Shown here: positions 48,446 to 56,620 of the stretch, piece after piece
How the letters are laid out: every line of letters begins with the position of its first letter
Position numbering within the stretch: the stretch's first letter is position 1
Assembly (NCBI GenBank): GCA_963789555.1
Contig: CAWBKY010000002.1
Location: 5,940-69,939 of the forward strand
Length of the DNA stretch: 64,000 nt
From: JACXTP01 sp963789555
GTDB taxonomy: Archaea; Thermoplasmatota; Thermoplasmata; Methanomassiliicoccales; UBA472
Direction: 5' to 3'
The notes under the pieces: generated by a model
Seen by the model: the letters and a program-made list of their open reading frames with translations, nothing else
Database searches by the model: none
Told to the model about the DNA's origin: nothing
Made by a program: the position numbers and the translations under genes

Positions 48446-48480
48446 GGTTCCACCGGAAACAAATCGAGGGAAAGGGGTGG
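48446..48480 (+). promoter_or_regulatory. ORB-like motif 2 with G-string
   Basis: GGTTCCACCGGAAAC followed by AAATCGAGGG and AAAGGGGTGG has both parts of an archaeal ORB, the dyad and the downstream G-rich string. It has the same orientation as motif 1 and starts exactly 42 bp from it, about four helical turns. A weaker relative (TTCCTGTGGGAC) is at 48356-48367. Together they suggest an origin; an operator for mcm is the alternative. Confidence 0.6.
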
Positions 48481-48503
48481 GTACTGTCGTTTTCCGCTCT
48501 CGT

Positions 48504-49016
48504 TCATTGTTCCGGGACATAGTCCGATTGGATCTCCACCACCTCGGCGCTGCTGCTCGCGCCCGCATAGCGGTCGAGCGGTTCCTGGTTAAGTGTGATG
48601 AAGTTCATGCCCCAGGTGAACTTGGAGAGGATGGTCTCGGCCTGCTTCCTCTCCCCCAGTATATAGAGCGATGCCGCCAAGGCCTCCACGCTGCTCAGCC
48701 TCATGGGCTTGCCCCAGTTCACCGGGTTGGCCGCTAGCATGTAGGGGAGGGCGCGCTGGGCGGTGTGCTTCGGCATCGAGGGCAGTCTTTCGATGGAGGC
48801 CCAGGACAGGTCCAGCACCAATATCCCGTGGTCTTGGCCCCGCCCACGGTCCTCGGGAGACAACGCCTTCTCGGCCATGGGGTTCAGGACGATGCAGCCA
48901 TAGGGCACCCGCTTCAGTCCTTTGATCTCCTGGACCAGGTTGAAGCGCGCCAGCTTGCGGGCGGTGCACTTCTTCGGGTCGCACTCCGCCTCGTCATACA
49001 CGAAAAGGGGGATCAT
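48504..49016 (-). CDS. tsr3: Tsr3-type rRNA aminocarboxypropyltransferase
   Basis: Tsr3 transfers the acp group of SAM to a hypermodified base of small-subunit rRNA late in ribosome maturation. The 170-residue protein has the RLI-like N-terminus (FVYDEAECDPKKCTARKLARF), VLNPMAEKALSPEDR, ILVLDLSWASIERL, RALPYMLAANPVNWGKPMRLSSVEALAASLYI in two parts, and ILSKFTWGMNF. The ATG at 49016 overlaps the stop of the upstream gene in an ATGA junction. The frame is open upstream but the family begins here. Confidence 0.88.
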   Translation of the reverse strand: MIPLFVYDEAECDPKKCTARKLARFNLVQEIKGLKRVPYGCIVLNPMAEKALSPEDRGRGQDHGILVLDLSWASIERLPSMPKHTAQRALPYMLAANPVNWGKPMRLSSVEALAASLYILGERKQAETILSKFTWGMNFITLNQEPLDRYAGASSSAEVVEIQSDYVPEQ

Positions 49017-49435
49017 CTGCCACCGAAGGTCTTGGAGACCCAGGCCTTTATGTCGTCTCGGGAGCGCCGGTACTCGGGGATGGCCTTCTCGTCCGACCCT
49101 CCCGTGTCCGCAGGCTCGGCGAAGCTCTTGTGGATGTAATCCTTGCCCGTTATGAAGAAGGAGCATTCCTCCTCGGCCTCGTCACATAGCGTGACGACGT
49201 AATCGAACTCCTTCCCATAGTAGGTCTCGACCTCTTTGGACTTCTGCTTGGAGATGTCGATGTTGATCTCCTTCATGACCTTGACCGAGAGCGGGTCCAG
49301 CTTGGTCGGTTGGGTGCCGGCGCTGAAGGCCTCATAACGGTCCTTGAGGTGATGGTTGACGATCCCCTCGGCCATCTGGGACCGGGTGGCGTTGGACTGA
49401 CAGATGAACAGTATGGTGCGTTTGGGTCTTGGCAT
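49013..49435 (-). CDS. ArsC/low-molecular-weight phosphatase family protein (arsenate reductase-like)
   Basis: The protein has the LMW-PTPase fold: ILFICQSNATRSQMAEG holds the active-site CX5R loop (CQSNATR), followed by FSAGTQPTKLDPLSVKVMKE and DYVVTLCDEAEEEC, with the second cysteine as in thioredoxin-coupled ArsC. The late PADTGGSDE segment resembles the DPA loop. The ATG at 49435 gives MPRPKRTILF and is preceded by GGGGAAGG. It is 140 residues and overlaps tsr3 by four bases. Either arsenate reductase or a tyrosine phosphatase is possible; the second Cys favours ArsC. Confidence 0.8.
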   Translation of the reverse strand: MPRPKRTILFICQSNATRSQMAEGIVNHHLKDRYEAFSAGTQPTKLDPLSVKVMKEINIDISKQKSKEVETYYGKEFDYVVTLCDEAEEECSFFITGKDYIHKSFAEPADTGGSDEKAIPEYRRSRDDIKAWVSKTFGGR

Positions 49436-49454
49436 ATTACCTTCCCCACGGTAA

Positions 49455-49474
49455 CGGTTGTTGCTTTGCAACCG
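49455..49474. promoter_or_regulatory. Inverted repeat upstream of the ArsC-like gene
   Basis: CGGTTG-8 bases-CAACCG lies 20 bases upstream of the ArsC-like start codon, inside the expected promoter and leader region. It could be an operator. The rest of 49436-49717 holds no gene that I can support. Confidence 0.3.
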
Positions 49475-49683
49475 GTACGATATTAGCGTTGCGGCGAACG
49501 AATGCCGACGGATTAAGGTTTTCATCGACGAGGGCAGGGTTTAATAGAACGAGGGGGAATGGGGAGATGCCACCGTGATGATGAACCCAGCTCTGATATC
49601 GATGAGGAGAGACGGGCGAGCTGAGTGGCATTTTGCCAATGAATCTAAGATTGGGACTTACAATAGAATTTTATAAGAATCAA

Positions 49684-49712
49684 TAAAAAATAAAAAAGAA
49701 AGGAAAAGGGAA
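49684..49712 (-). terminator. Strong T-rich terminator after the pilin gene
   Basis: On the minus strand, six bases past the pilin stop, a pyrimidine tract reads CCCTTTTCCTTTCTTTTTTA and continues TTTTTTATTG, a typical archaeal poly-U terminator. Confidence 0.55.
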
Positions 49713-49717
49713 GTTGT

Positions 49718-50208
49718 TTAGAACGCGGTCCAGTCAGCTGAACCAATGGACTTCGACTCAGAGCCGTACAGGAAGTTCAATACCATTGTCTGACCGGTCA
49801 CTGAGTTCGTCACAATGAAGTAGTCCCCGGCGTTAACTTACCATCGGCTCAACAGGTTGACGAAAGTCACGTTGCAGGTAATCAGGCAGGTCTGCTGGCT
49901 CGAGGAAGCTACCAGTTGCTCCACTCGATTGTGTATGCAGTGCCACCGATAACCAACGAAATTTTCGCGCTGGCGATATTCTATTGGGTCACTGACATCT
50001 GCGACCACACACCTTCTGCTGGTGGGCTGGACCAGTACGCGCTGTCACTCAACGACATCGACGGGTTGGAGTCAGGGTTCGATCCGAAACCCATGACCAT
50101 CACGTACAAAACGGCGGCCAGAACCACGGTGATAGCGACCATCAAGATGGTAGCGATGACCGGGGAAACGGCCTCCTTGCTCTTCTTCATCTTCCATATC
50201 TTCTTCAT
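49718..50208 (-). pseudogene. Archaeal type IV pilin, damaged after the N-terminal third
   Basis: The N-terminus is a class III signal-type pilin: a basic leader (MKKIWKMKKSKEAVSP) and the helix VIATILMVAITVVLAAVLYVMV, the core of archaeal pilins (DUF1628-like). After 75 codons an in-frame TAG appears, but the protein clearly goes on (NIASAKISLVIGGTAYTIEW). It then shifts frame near 49915 (CNVTFVNLLSRW), meets a TAA, and finishes VNAGDYFIVTNSVTGQTMVL and ADWTAF. The start ATG at 50208 has GGAGGA seven bases upstream. The full product would be about 163 residues. The breaks may be error or decay. Pilus ATPases at the window start could assemble it. Confidence 0.7.
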
Positions 50209-50262
50209 GTTAAGTCCTCCACCAAGGACAAGCCTTGGCTATGATACAAAAAAGTCTGTGGG

Positions 50263-50272
50263 GCTATAAAAG
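50263..50272 (-). promoter_or_regulatory. TATA box of the pilin gene
   Basis: On the minus strand CTTTTATAG lies about 55-64 bases before the pilin ATG in an AT-rich 221-bp region (50209-50429). A second element, GCTTATATAGTG, lies near 50392 in the same direction but has no convincing gene directly after it. Nothing else is recognised in this region. Confidence 0.4.
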
Positions 50273-50429
50273 TATCTGTTCCTGAATATCATTATCAGTA
50301 TTGAAATTAAAATCTGGCTCGATAATTAAACAACTAATCACATTAAAATATTTATATATTAATGAACAGCCAGAAAATAATTTACAAACGGTCACTATAT
50401 AAGCCCCCTTAATTATCATTCTTGAAAAT

Positions 50430-51014
50430 TCAATTGCTCGGCCGTGGTCCAAGAGGTACCATCTGATCGCTAACGAGTGCAAGCATCTCCTTTACATCGG
50501 GACGAAGCTGATCACCTAAGGCGAGCAGCACTGGGTAGGCATCTCGCCCTTTCAAAGCGCTCATGAGTATCTGTATGAACTCGGAGAGCATGCGCGTGTC
50601 GTTGTGCATGGCCATGGCGTTCACGGAGTCGATTATCACCAGGGTCTTCCTCTGGTTGGCCTTGCGGAAGAGATACTCCACCCGGAGGATGATGTTCTCC
50701 AGCATGGCCGGGCCCTCGACATAGGTTATGGCATCGGTGTCGCCGGACAGCTGCATCGTGGCATAGGATATGCAATCGATGAACTTGACATGCTTGCGGT
50801 CGATCTCCAACGAGTCGAGCGCGCTTATCATCGTCGCCGCCGGGACCGAGGCGGTCACGTAGATGCAGGCCAGGTCGTTCTCCCGACAGAAGGTGTCCAC
50901 CAGGCTGGTGATGACCTCGAAGTAGTTCTCCGGGTTGATCATGAAGGCCACCGCCACCGAGGGGCCGGTCTCGGTCAGCTTGTTCCTGGCATCCTCCGCG
51001 GCCTCAGGCGTCAA
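50430..51014 (-). CDS. RecA/KaiC-fold protein without a Walker A motif
   Basis: This 194-residue protein looks like a KaiC-type domain without the P-loop: the Walker B-like strand KTLVIIDSVNAM and the strand order ACIYVTASVPA, VKFIDCIS, TLVIIDS are present, but no GxxxxGK[ST] is found. The start is TTG at 51014 (MTPEAAEDARN); it overlaps the TGA of the upstream KaiC-like gene in an ATTGA junction, with a GAGGTGG ribosome binding site seven bases before. The frame is open further upstream but out of frame with the other gene. It is probably a partner or pseudo-ATPase of the neighbour. Confidence 0.65.
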   Translation of the reverse strand: MTPEAAEDARNKLTETGPSVAVAFMINPENYFEVITSLVDTFCRENDLACIYVTASVPAATMISALDSLEIDRKHVKFIDCISYATMQLSGDTDAITYVEGPAMLENIILRVEYLFRKANQRKTLVIIDSVNAMAMHNDTRMLSEFIQILMSALKGRDAYPVLLALGDQLRPDVKEMLALVSDQMVPLGPRPSN

Positions 51015-51730
51015 TGGAAACCACCTCTCAACATGGGCGTCAGCAGCATGCCTGAGGACGTGACATCGAACACGTAGCGCGACCGGGAGTGCGCAGCACC
51101 CTGCATCTTCAGCACCTGCAGCACCCTGAGGACGTTGCCCTGGCGCTCGATGTTGCTCAGGCGGACCAGGCCGTCGCAGGGCACGTAGGTCTTCCCCGCG
51201 CCCTCCTCGCAATCGGAGACGACCACGGTGGTGCACTTCTTGGCGTAGACGGTCTCGCCCAGCTTCTTGATGAAGTTGCGGGCCGCTCCCGCCTCCATCT
51301 CCATCAGGAGAGGGCTTATGGAATCTATGGCAAGGCGTTTCGCCCCTTGCTTGCCGATCATGCCCTCGATCTCGGAAAGAAGCTCCATGGCACCGTTGCT
51401 CTCGATCGGCCTTCCCGGGTGCGACAGGTCCTCGAGCAGGTCCGCCACATCCAGTATGCGAAGGACCTTCTCCTTCACCAGGCGCTCGTCGAAGATCTCC
51501 AGGTGCGACATGCCGTCCAGCGTCTTCTGGACCGAGTGCACCGTGGTGATGAGCGCCGCCTTATGGCCATCCGCCGCCCCGCGGAGCAGGAACTCGTTCG
51601 CTAGCGACGATTTGCCGGAACCGCAGCTCCCAGAGATGTGCACCAGACCGCCCAGGGGGAAACCTCCTCCGGTGATCTGGTCCAATCCCTCGATGCCAGT
51701 CAGGCATCTTCCTTCCTGAGGCTTTGCCAT
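51011..51730 (-). CDS. KaiC-like ATPase (RadA/KaiC superfamily)
   Basis: The P-loop SGSCGSGKSSLA is near residues 33-44, and the N-terminal TGIEGLDQITGGGFPLGGLV is the classic KaiC entry. Walker B is RLAIDSISPLL. It is 239 residues, one domain only. It is translationally coupled to the P-loop-less protein that follows and lies upstream of the pilin gene. KaiC-like ATPases accompany archaeal motility and signalling systems, so a role in regulating pili is plausible. Confidence 0.78.
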   Translation of the reverse strand: MAKPQEGRCLTGIEGLDQITGGGFPLGGLVHISGSCGSGKSSLANEFLLRGAADGHKAALITTVHSVQKTLDGMSHLEIFDERLVKEKVLRILDVADLLEDLSHPGRPIESNGAMELLSEIEGMIGKQGAKRLAIDSISPLLMEMEAGAARNFIKKLGETVYAKKCTTVVVSDCEEGAGKTYVPCDGLVRLSNIERQGNVLRVLQVLKMQGAAHSRSRYVFDVTSSGMLLTPMLRGGFH

Positions 51731-51825
51731 GGTGACGCTGCTATCATCCTCCCTTCATATATCGTTTTGCCGCTGAATTGCTTCGAGCGTAAATGATAAT
51801 AAACACCTGGACCTAACTCCCTTTC

Positions 51826-53121
51826 ATGCGACCGGTCCTGCAGGTAGCCCTAGACCTCATGCACTTGAAGCGTGCGTTGGAGATTGCCAAGGAAGCTTTG
51901 GACGGGGGTGCCGACTGGATCGAGGCCGGCACGCCGCTGCTCAAGAGCGAGGGTGTGGAGGCGCTGCGCGCCTTGAAGAGGGCGTATCCCGGCTACACCC
52001 TGGTCGCCGACATGAAGACCATGGACGTGGGGGGCTTTGAGGTGGAGATCGCGGCCAAGGCAGGGGCGGACGTCGTCACCGTTCTGGGGTTGGCGGACGA
52101 TTCCACCATTGAGGAGTCGGTCGCCGTGGCGCGCCGCTACGGGACCAAGATCATGGTGGACCTCATAAACGTGCCCGACCTGACCGGGCGGGCCAAAAGG
52201 GTGGAGGAGCTTGGTGCCTCCTATGTCTGCATCCACACCGGCATCGACGAGCAGATGCGAGCCGGGAAGGGGATGAAGGAACTGGTCAAGGAGATGGCGT
52301 CTGCCGTTTCCATCCCCGTGGCCGTCGCTGGCGGGCTCACCTCAGAGACCGTGTCCGAAATGCTCAAGGCCGGGGCCAGCATCGTCATCGTGGGCGGGGG
52401 CATCGTCAAGACGGAGGACGTCGCCGCCGCCACGAAGCGCATCAAGAAGGCCATGACCCAAGGCAAGTCCCTGCAGGCCAGTTTCGAGAAGAAGTACTCC
52501 CAGGACGAGCTCTTCGAGGCCTTTGGCAAGGTGTCCACCCCCAATGTGGCCGATGCGCAGCACAAGCTGGGCGTCATGGAAGGCATAGTCATGCGCAGCC
52601 CGCACGGCACCAAGATGGTGGGGAGGGCGCTCACCGTGCAGACCTCCAAGGGAGATTGGGCCAAGCCGGTGGAGGCCATCGACCATGCCCGCAAGGGCGA
52701 CATAATCGTGGTGGACGCCGGTGCCAGCAACGTGGCGGTCTGGGGGGAGCTGGCCTCCTGGAGCGCGAAGGTGCGCGGCGTGGCCGGGGTGGTCATAGAC
52801 GGCGCGGGGCGGGACGTGGACGCCATCATCGACATGGAGTTCCCCATTTTCACCCGGCATGTCGCGCCACACGCGGGCGAGCCGAAGGGGTACGGCGGCA
52901 TCGGGCAGGAGATCACCTGCGGTGGGCAGCTGGTGCGCAACGGGGACTGGATAATCGGGGACGAGAACGGTCTGGTGGTCGTGCCCCAGGAGCGGGCCGT
53001 GGAGGTGGCCAATCGGGCCGTGGACGTCATGGAACGGGAGAACCGCATCCGGGAGGAGATCAAGCGCGGACGGACGCTGTCCTCGGTGCAGGAGCTGGAG
53101 AAATGGGAACAGATCCGTTGA
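51826..53121 (+). CDS. Fused 3-hexulose-6-phosphate synthase (HPS) - RraA-like protein
   Basis: Residues 1-215 are HPS, which in archaea runs in reverse to make ribulose 5-phosphate from hexulose 6-phosphate: LQVALDLMHLKRAL, ADWIEAGTPLLKSEG, VADMKTMDVGGFE and IPVAVAGGLTSETV. Residues about 235-420 are an RraA/methyltransferase-like fold (STPNVADAQHK, RALTVQTSKGD, GELASWSAKVRGVAGVVIDGAGRD in parts, DWIIGDENGLVVVP). This fusion is known in several methanogens and relatives. It matters because the oxidative pentose pathway is usually absent in these archaea. The upstream element GATAATAAAC at about 51795 can be the TATA box. Confidence 0.9.
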   Translation: MRPVLQVALDLMHLKRALEIAKEALDGGADWIEAGTPLLKSEGVEALRALKRAYPGYTLVADMKTMDVGGFEVEIAAKAGADVVTVLGLADDSTIEESVAVARRYGTKIMVDLINVPDLTGRAKRVEELGASYVCIHTGIDEQMRAGKGMKELVKEMASAVSIPVAVAGGLTSETVSEMLKAGASIVIVGGGIVKTEDVAAATKRIKKAMTQGKSLQASFEKKYSQDELFEAFGKVSTPNVADAQHKLGVMEGIVMRSPHGTKMVGRALTVQTSKGDWAKPVEAIDHARKGDIIVVDAGASNVAVWGELASWSAKVRGVAGVVIDGAGRDVDAIIDMEFPIFTRHVAPHAGEPKGYGGIGQEITCGGQLVRNGDWIIGDENGLVVVPQERAVEVANRAVDVMERENRIREEIKRGRTLSSVQELEKWEQIR

Positions 53122-53801
53122 TGAACCTGCACAACCACACCCAATATTCGGATGGTTGGCATACCCCCGAGGATGTGGTGCGACGCGCCTGGCAGGGCGG
53201 GCTCAGGCAGGTGGCCATCACCGACCATCTGATGACGAGCAAGGTGCCCAAGCCCTTGACCTTGGATGGTTTCGAGCGCTATCACCGCAATCTACTGGCA
53301 TTGAAGGAGATGTACGCCGGCAGGATGCAGGTGCTGGCGGGGGTGGAGATAGACTCCAACCCAGAACGGTGCGACCTGGAGGCCCTTCCTTTCGACCTGA
53401 TCAACCGACTGGACCTGGTGCTCTTCGAGTACGTGCAGGACCGGCAGCACGGTGGGGCCAGCATCAAGGAGCTAGGGCCGATATTCGAGCGGATCAAGGT
53501 CCCCATCGGACTGTGCCATTGGGACGTGGACCGTATCTTCAAGGATGACCGCCCGGAGGACGTGGCGGAACTACTTGCCAGCCATGGCCTTTTCGTAGAG
53601 GTGAGCACCTCCGACTTCTATCGCAGGGAGGGCAAGCCCTTCTTCGTGCTGGGCGAGCGGTTCTTCCGGCAGTTCGACGGCAAGGTCCGTCTCTCGATCG
53701 GCACGGACATGCACCGTCGCCTCGACGAGGTGGTCAACATCCGTTCCGGGCAGGATTTCGTGCGTCGCTTGGCGCTGCAGGATATGATGCTTTATCGATA
53801 G
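53121..53801 (+). CDS. PHP-domain metal-dependent phosphoesterase
   Basis: The PHP metal motifs are visible: NLHNHTQYSDGWHTPED (HxH), VAITDHLM, GVEIDSNPE and LCHWDVDRI, with SIGTDMHRR near the end. It is about 226 residues. The start ATG at 53121 shares its first base with the stop codon of the HPS-RraA gene (TGATG), so it is coupled to it; an ATG at 53104 is also in frame. The substrate is unknown; small-molecule phosphates are typical for stand-alone PHP enzymes of this size. Confidence 0.85.
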   Translation: MNLHNHTQYSDGWHTPEDVVRRAWQGGLRQVAITDHLMTSKVPKPLTLDGFERYHRNLLALKEMYAGRMQVLAGVEIDSNPERCDLEALPFDLINRLDLVLFEYVQDRQHGGASIKELGPIFERIKVPIGLCHWDVDRIFKDDRPEDVAELLASHGLFVEVSTSDFYRREGKPFFVLGERFFRQFDGKVRLSIGTDMHRRLDEVVNIRSGQDFVRRLALQDMMLYR

Positions 53802-53831
53802 GATGAAAATAGGACCGAAGGAAGAGGTTTC

Positions 53832-54713
53832 TCAGCGGTACTGGCCCTTCTCGCTCGCCATCTGCTCCAGGCGCCTGATGCGCTCTTGCATGGGCGGGTG
53901 GGTGGACAGCATGCTGACGATGGCGCCCCCGCGGAACGGGTTCACTATGAACAGCGAGCTCGTCGAGGGGCTGGCATGGCTGTTGTCCATGGGGTATTGC
54001 TTCACGCCCGCGTCCAATTTCCGGAGCGCGCTGGCCAGCCAGAGGGGGCGGCCGCACAGCTCGGCGCCCTTGGCGTCCGCCTTGTACTCCCGGCTGCGGG
54101 ATATCGCCAGCTGGACGAGCAGTGCCGCGATGGGCAGCGTGACCGCCACTAGCAGTATGATGATCCAGTTGTCGCTCCGGTTGAACATGGAGCCCCAGAA
54201 GGCGATCCTAGCGGCGAAGGCCACCGCCCCGGCCACCGTGGCGGCGACGGTCATCACCAGCACATCGCGGTTCTTGACGTGGGCCAGCTCATGGGCCAGC
54301 ACTCCGGTGAGCTCGTTGTCGTCCAGGGTGCGGAGCAACCCCTCGGTCGCTGCCACCACTGCCTTCTTCGGCGTCCTGCCGGTGGCGAAGGCGTTGGGGT
54401 TCTGGCTGGGGACTATGGCCACGCGAGGCATGGGCAGCTGCGCCCGCTGCGACAGGTCGCGCACGATGCGGTGCATGCGCGGCGACTCGGCCTCGCTCAC
54501 GACCTTGGCCCGGTACATCTTCAGGATGATGGTGTCGCTGAAGAAGTAAGAGACCACGTTGATCCCTACCGCGATGATGAAGAAGATGAACATCGTCGCG
54601 GTCAACCCCAGACCGGGGAAGAGTGACCCGATGACCCAGCCGATCGCCACGAAGAGCAGGATCAGGACCGCGAACATCATCAGGACCTTCGCGTTCGCTA
54701 TGAATGCTCCCAT
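53832..54713 (-). CDS. htpX: Membrane zinc metalloprotease HtpX (M48)
   Basis: HtpX degrades damaged membrane proteins. Two N-terminal helices (VLMMFAVLILLFVAIGWVIG and ATMFIFFIIAVGINVVSYFF) are followed by GVLAHELAHVKNRD (HEXXH), two further helices and SREYKADAKGAEL, which supplies the third zinc ligand. The C-terminus STHPPMQERIRRLEQM is typical of the family. It is 293 residues. A good TATA box precedes it. Confidence 0.92.
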   Translation of the reverse strand: MGAFIANAKVLMMFAVLILLFVAIGWVIGSLFPGLGLTATMFIFFIIAVGINVVSYFFSDTIILKMYRAKVVSEAESPRMHRIVRDLSQRAQLPMPRVAIVPSQNPNAFATGRTPKKAVVAATEGLLRTLDDNELTGVLAHELAHVKNRDVLVMTVAATVAGAVAFAARIAFWGSMFNRSDNWIIILLVAVTLPIAALLVQLAISRSREYKADAKGAELCGRPLWLASALRKLDAGVKQYPMDNSHASPSTSSLFIVNPFRGGAIVSMLSTHPPMQERIRRLEQMASEKGQYR

Positions 54714-54744
54714 TTATTTCACCAGGCCGCTAATCCCGGCTCTT

Positions 54745-54756
54745 GCTATATAAAAT
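54745..54756 (-). promoter_or_regulatory. TATA box of htpX
   Basis: On the minus strand ATTTTATATAGC lies 32-43 bases before the htpX start codon. A TATA-like ATTTATAC near 54834-54841 on the plus strand serves the divergent epimerase gene at a similar distance. Confidence 0.45.
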
Positions 54757-54873
54757 TTTGACCGGTTATTGACGGGGGCCATGCGTCCCAAGGGGTAGGT
54801 CCAATGATAGGTGTTCGCCCGCCATTGCAACGAATTTATACAGCGGTGTGTTTCCGACAACGGAGGCTTGGAA

Positions 54874-55830
54874 ATGAAGGTCGCTTTGACCGGTGCCGCT
54901 GGTTTCATCGGAAGCACGCTCGCGGACCGGCTGCTGCAGGAAGGGCACCATGTGGTGGCCATCGACAACTTCGACGATTACTACTCGGGCAAGATGAGGT
55001 TCCTTGAGCCGCACGTGGGCAAGGGATCTTTCGAGCTGCACCGCTCCAGCATCCTCGACCAGGCGGAGATGGCCCGGTTGTTCCAAGGTGTGGAGGTGGT
55101 CTACCATCTGGCAGCACAGGCCGGGGTGCGCATCTCCGTCAAGGACCCGATGCGCTCGCACCAGGCCAACGCCACCGGTACGCTCAGCGTGCTGCTGGCG
55201 GCCAAGGAGGCGGGGGTGAGGCGGGTGGTGAGCTCCTCATCGTCATCGGTCTATGGCAACGCCCGCAAACTTCCAGTGTCCGAGACCGACCAGGCCATTC
55301 CGGTCTCGCCTTATGCGGCCAGCAAGCTCTCCGCCGAGATGTACTGCCGCCTGTTCTACGAGCTTTACGGCCTGCAGAGCGTCTCCCTCCGTTACTTCAC
55401 CGTTTACGGCCCAAGGCAGCGCCCGGACATGGCCATACGCATTTTCACCGACCGGGCGCTCAAGGGCCTGAGGCCGCAGATCTTCGGTGATGGGGAGCAG
55501 ACCCGTGATTTCACCTACGTCGATGACGTGGTGGACGCGGTCTACCGTTGCGGTTCGTGCCCAGACCCGAAGGGGGAGCCCTTGAACATCTGCTCCGGGC
55601 GGACCGTCACCGTGAACCATGTGGTGAGCGAGATACTCAAGGCCACCCGGCGCACCGACCTTAAGCCCGAACATCTGGGCACCCAGCAGGGAGATGTGGA
55701 CCACACCTGGGGCGATAATCGCAAGGCCCGGGAGCTTCTCGGGTGGCAGCCAAAGGTCTCCATCGAGGAGGGCATCGCCCGGTTCGTATCGTGGTATGAG
55801 GAAATGCGCGAGCTGCACTCAGAAATGTAA
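54874..55830 (+). CDS. NAD-dependent nucleotide-sugar epimerase/dehydratase
   Basis: This is an extended short-chain dehydrogenase: TGAAGFIGSTLADRL (NAD-binding GxxGxxG), VVYHLAAQAGV, SSSSSVYGN, and YAASKLSAE with the catalytic YxxxK, then YFTVYGPRQRPDM and RDFTYVDDVVDAV. The family includes UDP-glucose 4-epimerase and GDP-mannose 4,6-dehydratase; the substrate cannot be chosen here. The ATG at 54874 is set by GGAGG at 54862-54866. It probably supplies sugars for surface glycans. Confidence 0.88.
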   Translation: MKVALTGAAGFIGSTLADRLLQEGHHVVAIDNFDDYYSGKMRFLEPHVGKGSFELHRSSILDQAEMARLFQGVEVVYHLAAQAGVRISVKDPMRSHQANATGTLSVLLAAKEAGVRRVVSSSSSSVYGNARKLPVSETDQAIPVSPYAASKLSAEMYCRLFYELYGLQSVSLRYFTVYGPRQRPDMAIRIFTDRALKGLRPQIFGDGEQTRDFTYVDDVVDAVYRCGSCPDPKGEPLNICSGRTVTVNHVVSEILKATRRTDLKPEHLGTQQGDVDHTWGDNRKARELLGWQPKVSIEEGIARFVSWYEEMRELHSEM

Positions 55831-55860
55831 GAAATGGAAGGGGTTTGTCTGGTGGTGGCT

Positions 55861-56505
55861 CAGCCCGACACGTAGACGACGTTGCGGCCCCGTTGCTCCG
55901 CCCGGAGTCGGCCGTTGTCCACCATGTCCTTGATCAGGTCACCCAGCTCGTCCGGGTCCAGGCCTGAGCCCTCGGAAAGGTCGTGGAACGTCACCCCGCC
56001 CTCGCGCCCGAACATGGACGTGATGTTGGCGAGCTTTCGTTCCTCGGCCTCGCGGATCTCGCGTTCCCGCTCCTCTTGGGCGCGCTTCTCCTCGGCCTCC
56101 CGGATCTCCTTCTCGCGGAGCGGCCATCAACTGCTCCACCTTGTGCTTGAACTGGGAGTTGGCCTCGTGCTTGAACTTGGCCGGGTCGGTCTCGAGCAAT
56201 GCGCTGAGCTGTTCGACGTTAAGACCCGCCTCCGCCCACCCTTTCATGCCTTCGCTGGCCTTGACCTGCAAAACCCCTTCGGCATCGGCCGGCGCGCTCA
56301 GGCTGGGGATATAGCGGACCTCCATGCCCCTCAATGAAGAATGGAGCGCCGCCATCTTTTGGTCCAGCTCCACTTCGTCGGAGACATCGCCCTCGAACAA
56401 CGGTTGTCCCTTGACCTTATGGAAGCCTTCTTCCCTCATGATCTTGGTCACATCGGCCGGAGGTCGGCCCTCGCTGGAATAGATGACGCGTATGTAAGCC
56501 TTCAT
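55861..56505 (-). CDS. Coiled-coil protein with a C-terminal winged-helix domain, one extra base
   Basis: The N-terminal 80 residues form a small alpha/beta domain (KAYIRVIYSSEGRPPADVTKIM). A helical part follows, then a charged coiled coil (REKEIREAEEKRAQEERERE) and a C-terminal winged-helix-like domain (GGVTFHDLSEGSGLDPDELG, then RAEQRGRNVVYVSG). One base near 56118 has to be deleted to pass from QLMAA to the coiled coil. The ATG at 56505 gives MKAYIRVIY; GTGAG stands four bases upstream. I do not recognise a named family. It lies head to head with priS. Confidence 0.6.
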
Positions 56506-56620
56506 CTTGCTCACTACCAAACTAATCCCGGAAGGGGAATTAAAAGGGTGCGAGCAGAATCGGGGATTTGATAATGAGGGCGGAAAAAGAGATTATGGGC
56601 CATACCATATACCGCCCGAC

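Noticed and set aside
49981..49983. In-frame TAG of the pilin read as pyrrolysine
   Set aside because: The same gene also has a frame change and an in-frame TAA, and TAG ends normal genes in the window such as gyrB and the helical protein gene ending at 36244.
50264..50482. A 72-codon open frame upstream of the pilin
   Set aside because: It runs through AT-rich promoter sequence, has no ribosome binding site, and overlaps the end of the KaiC-fold gene in another frame.
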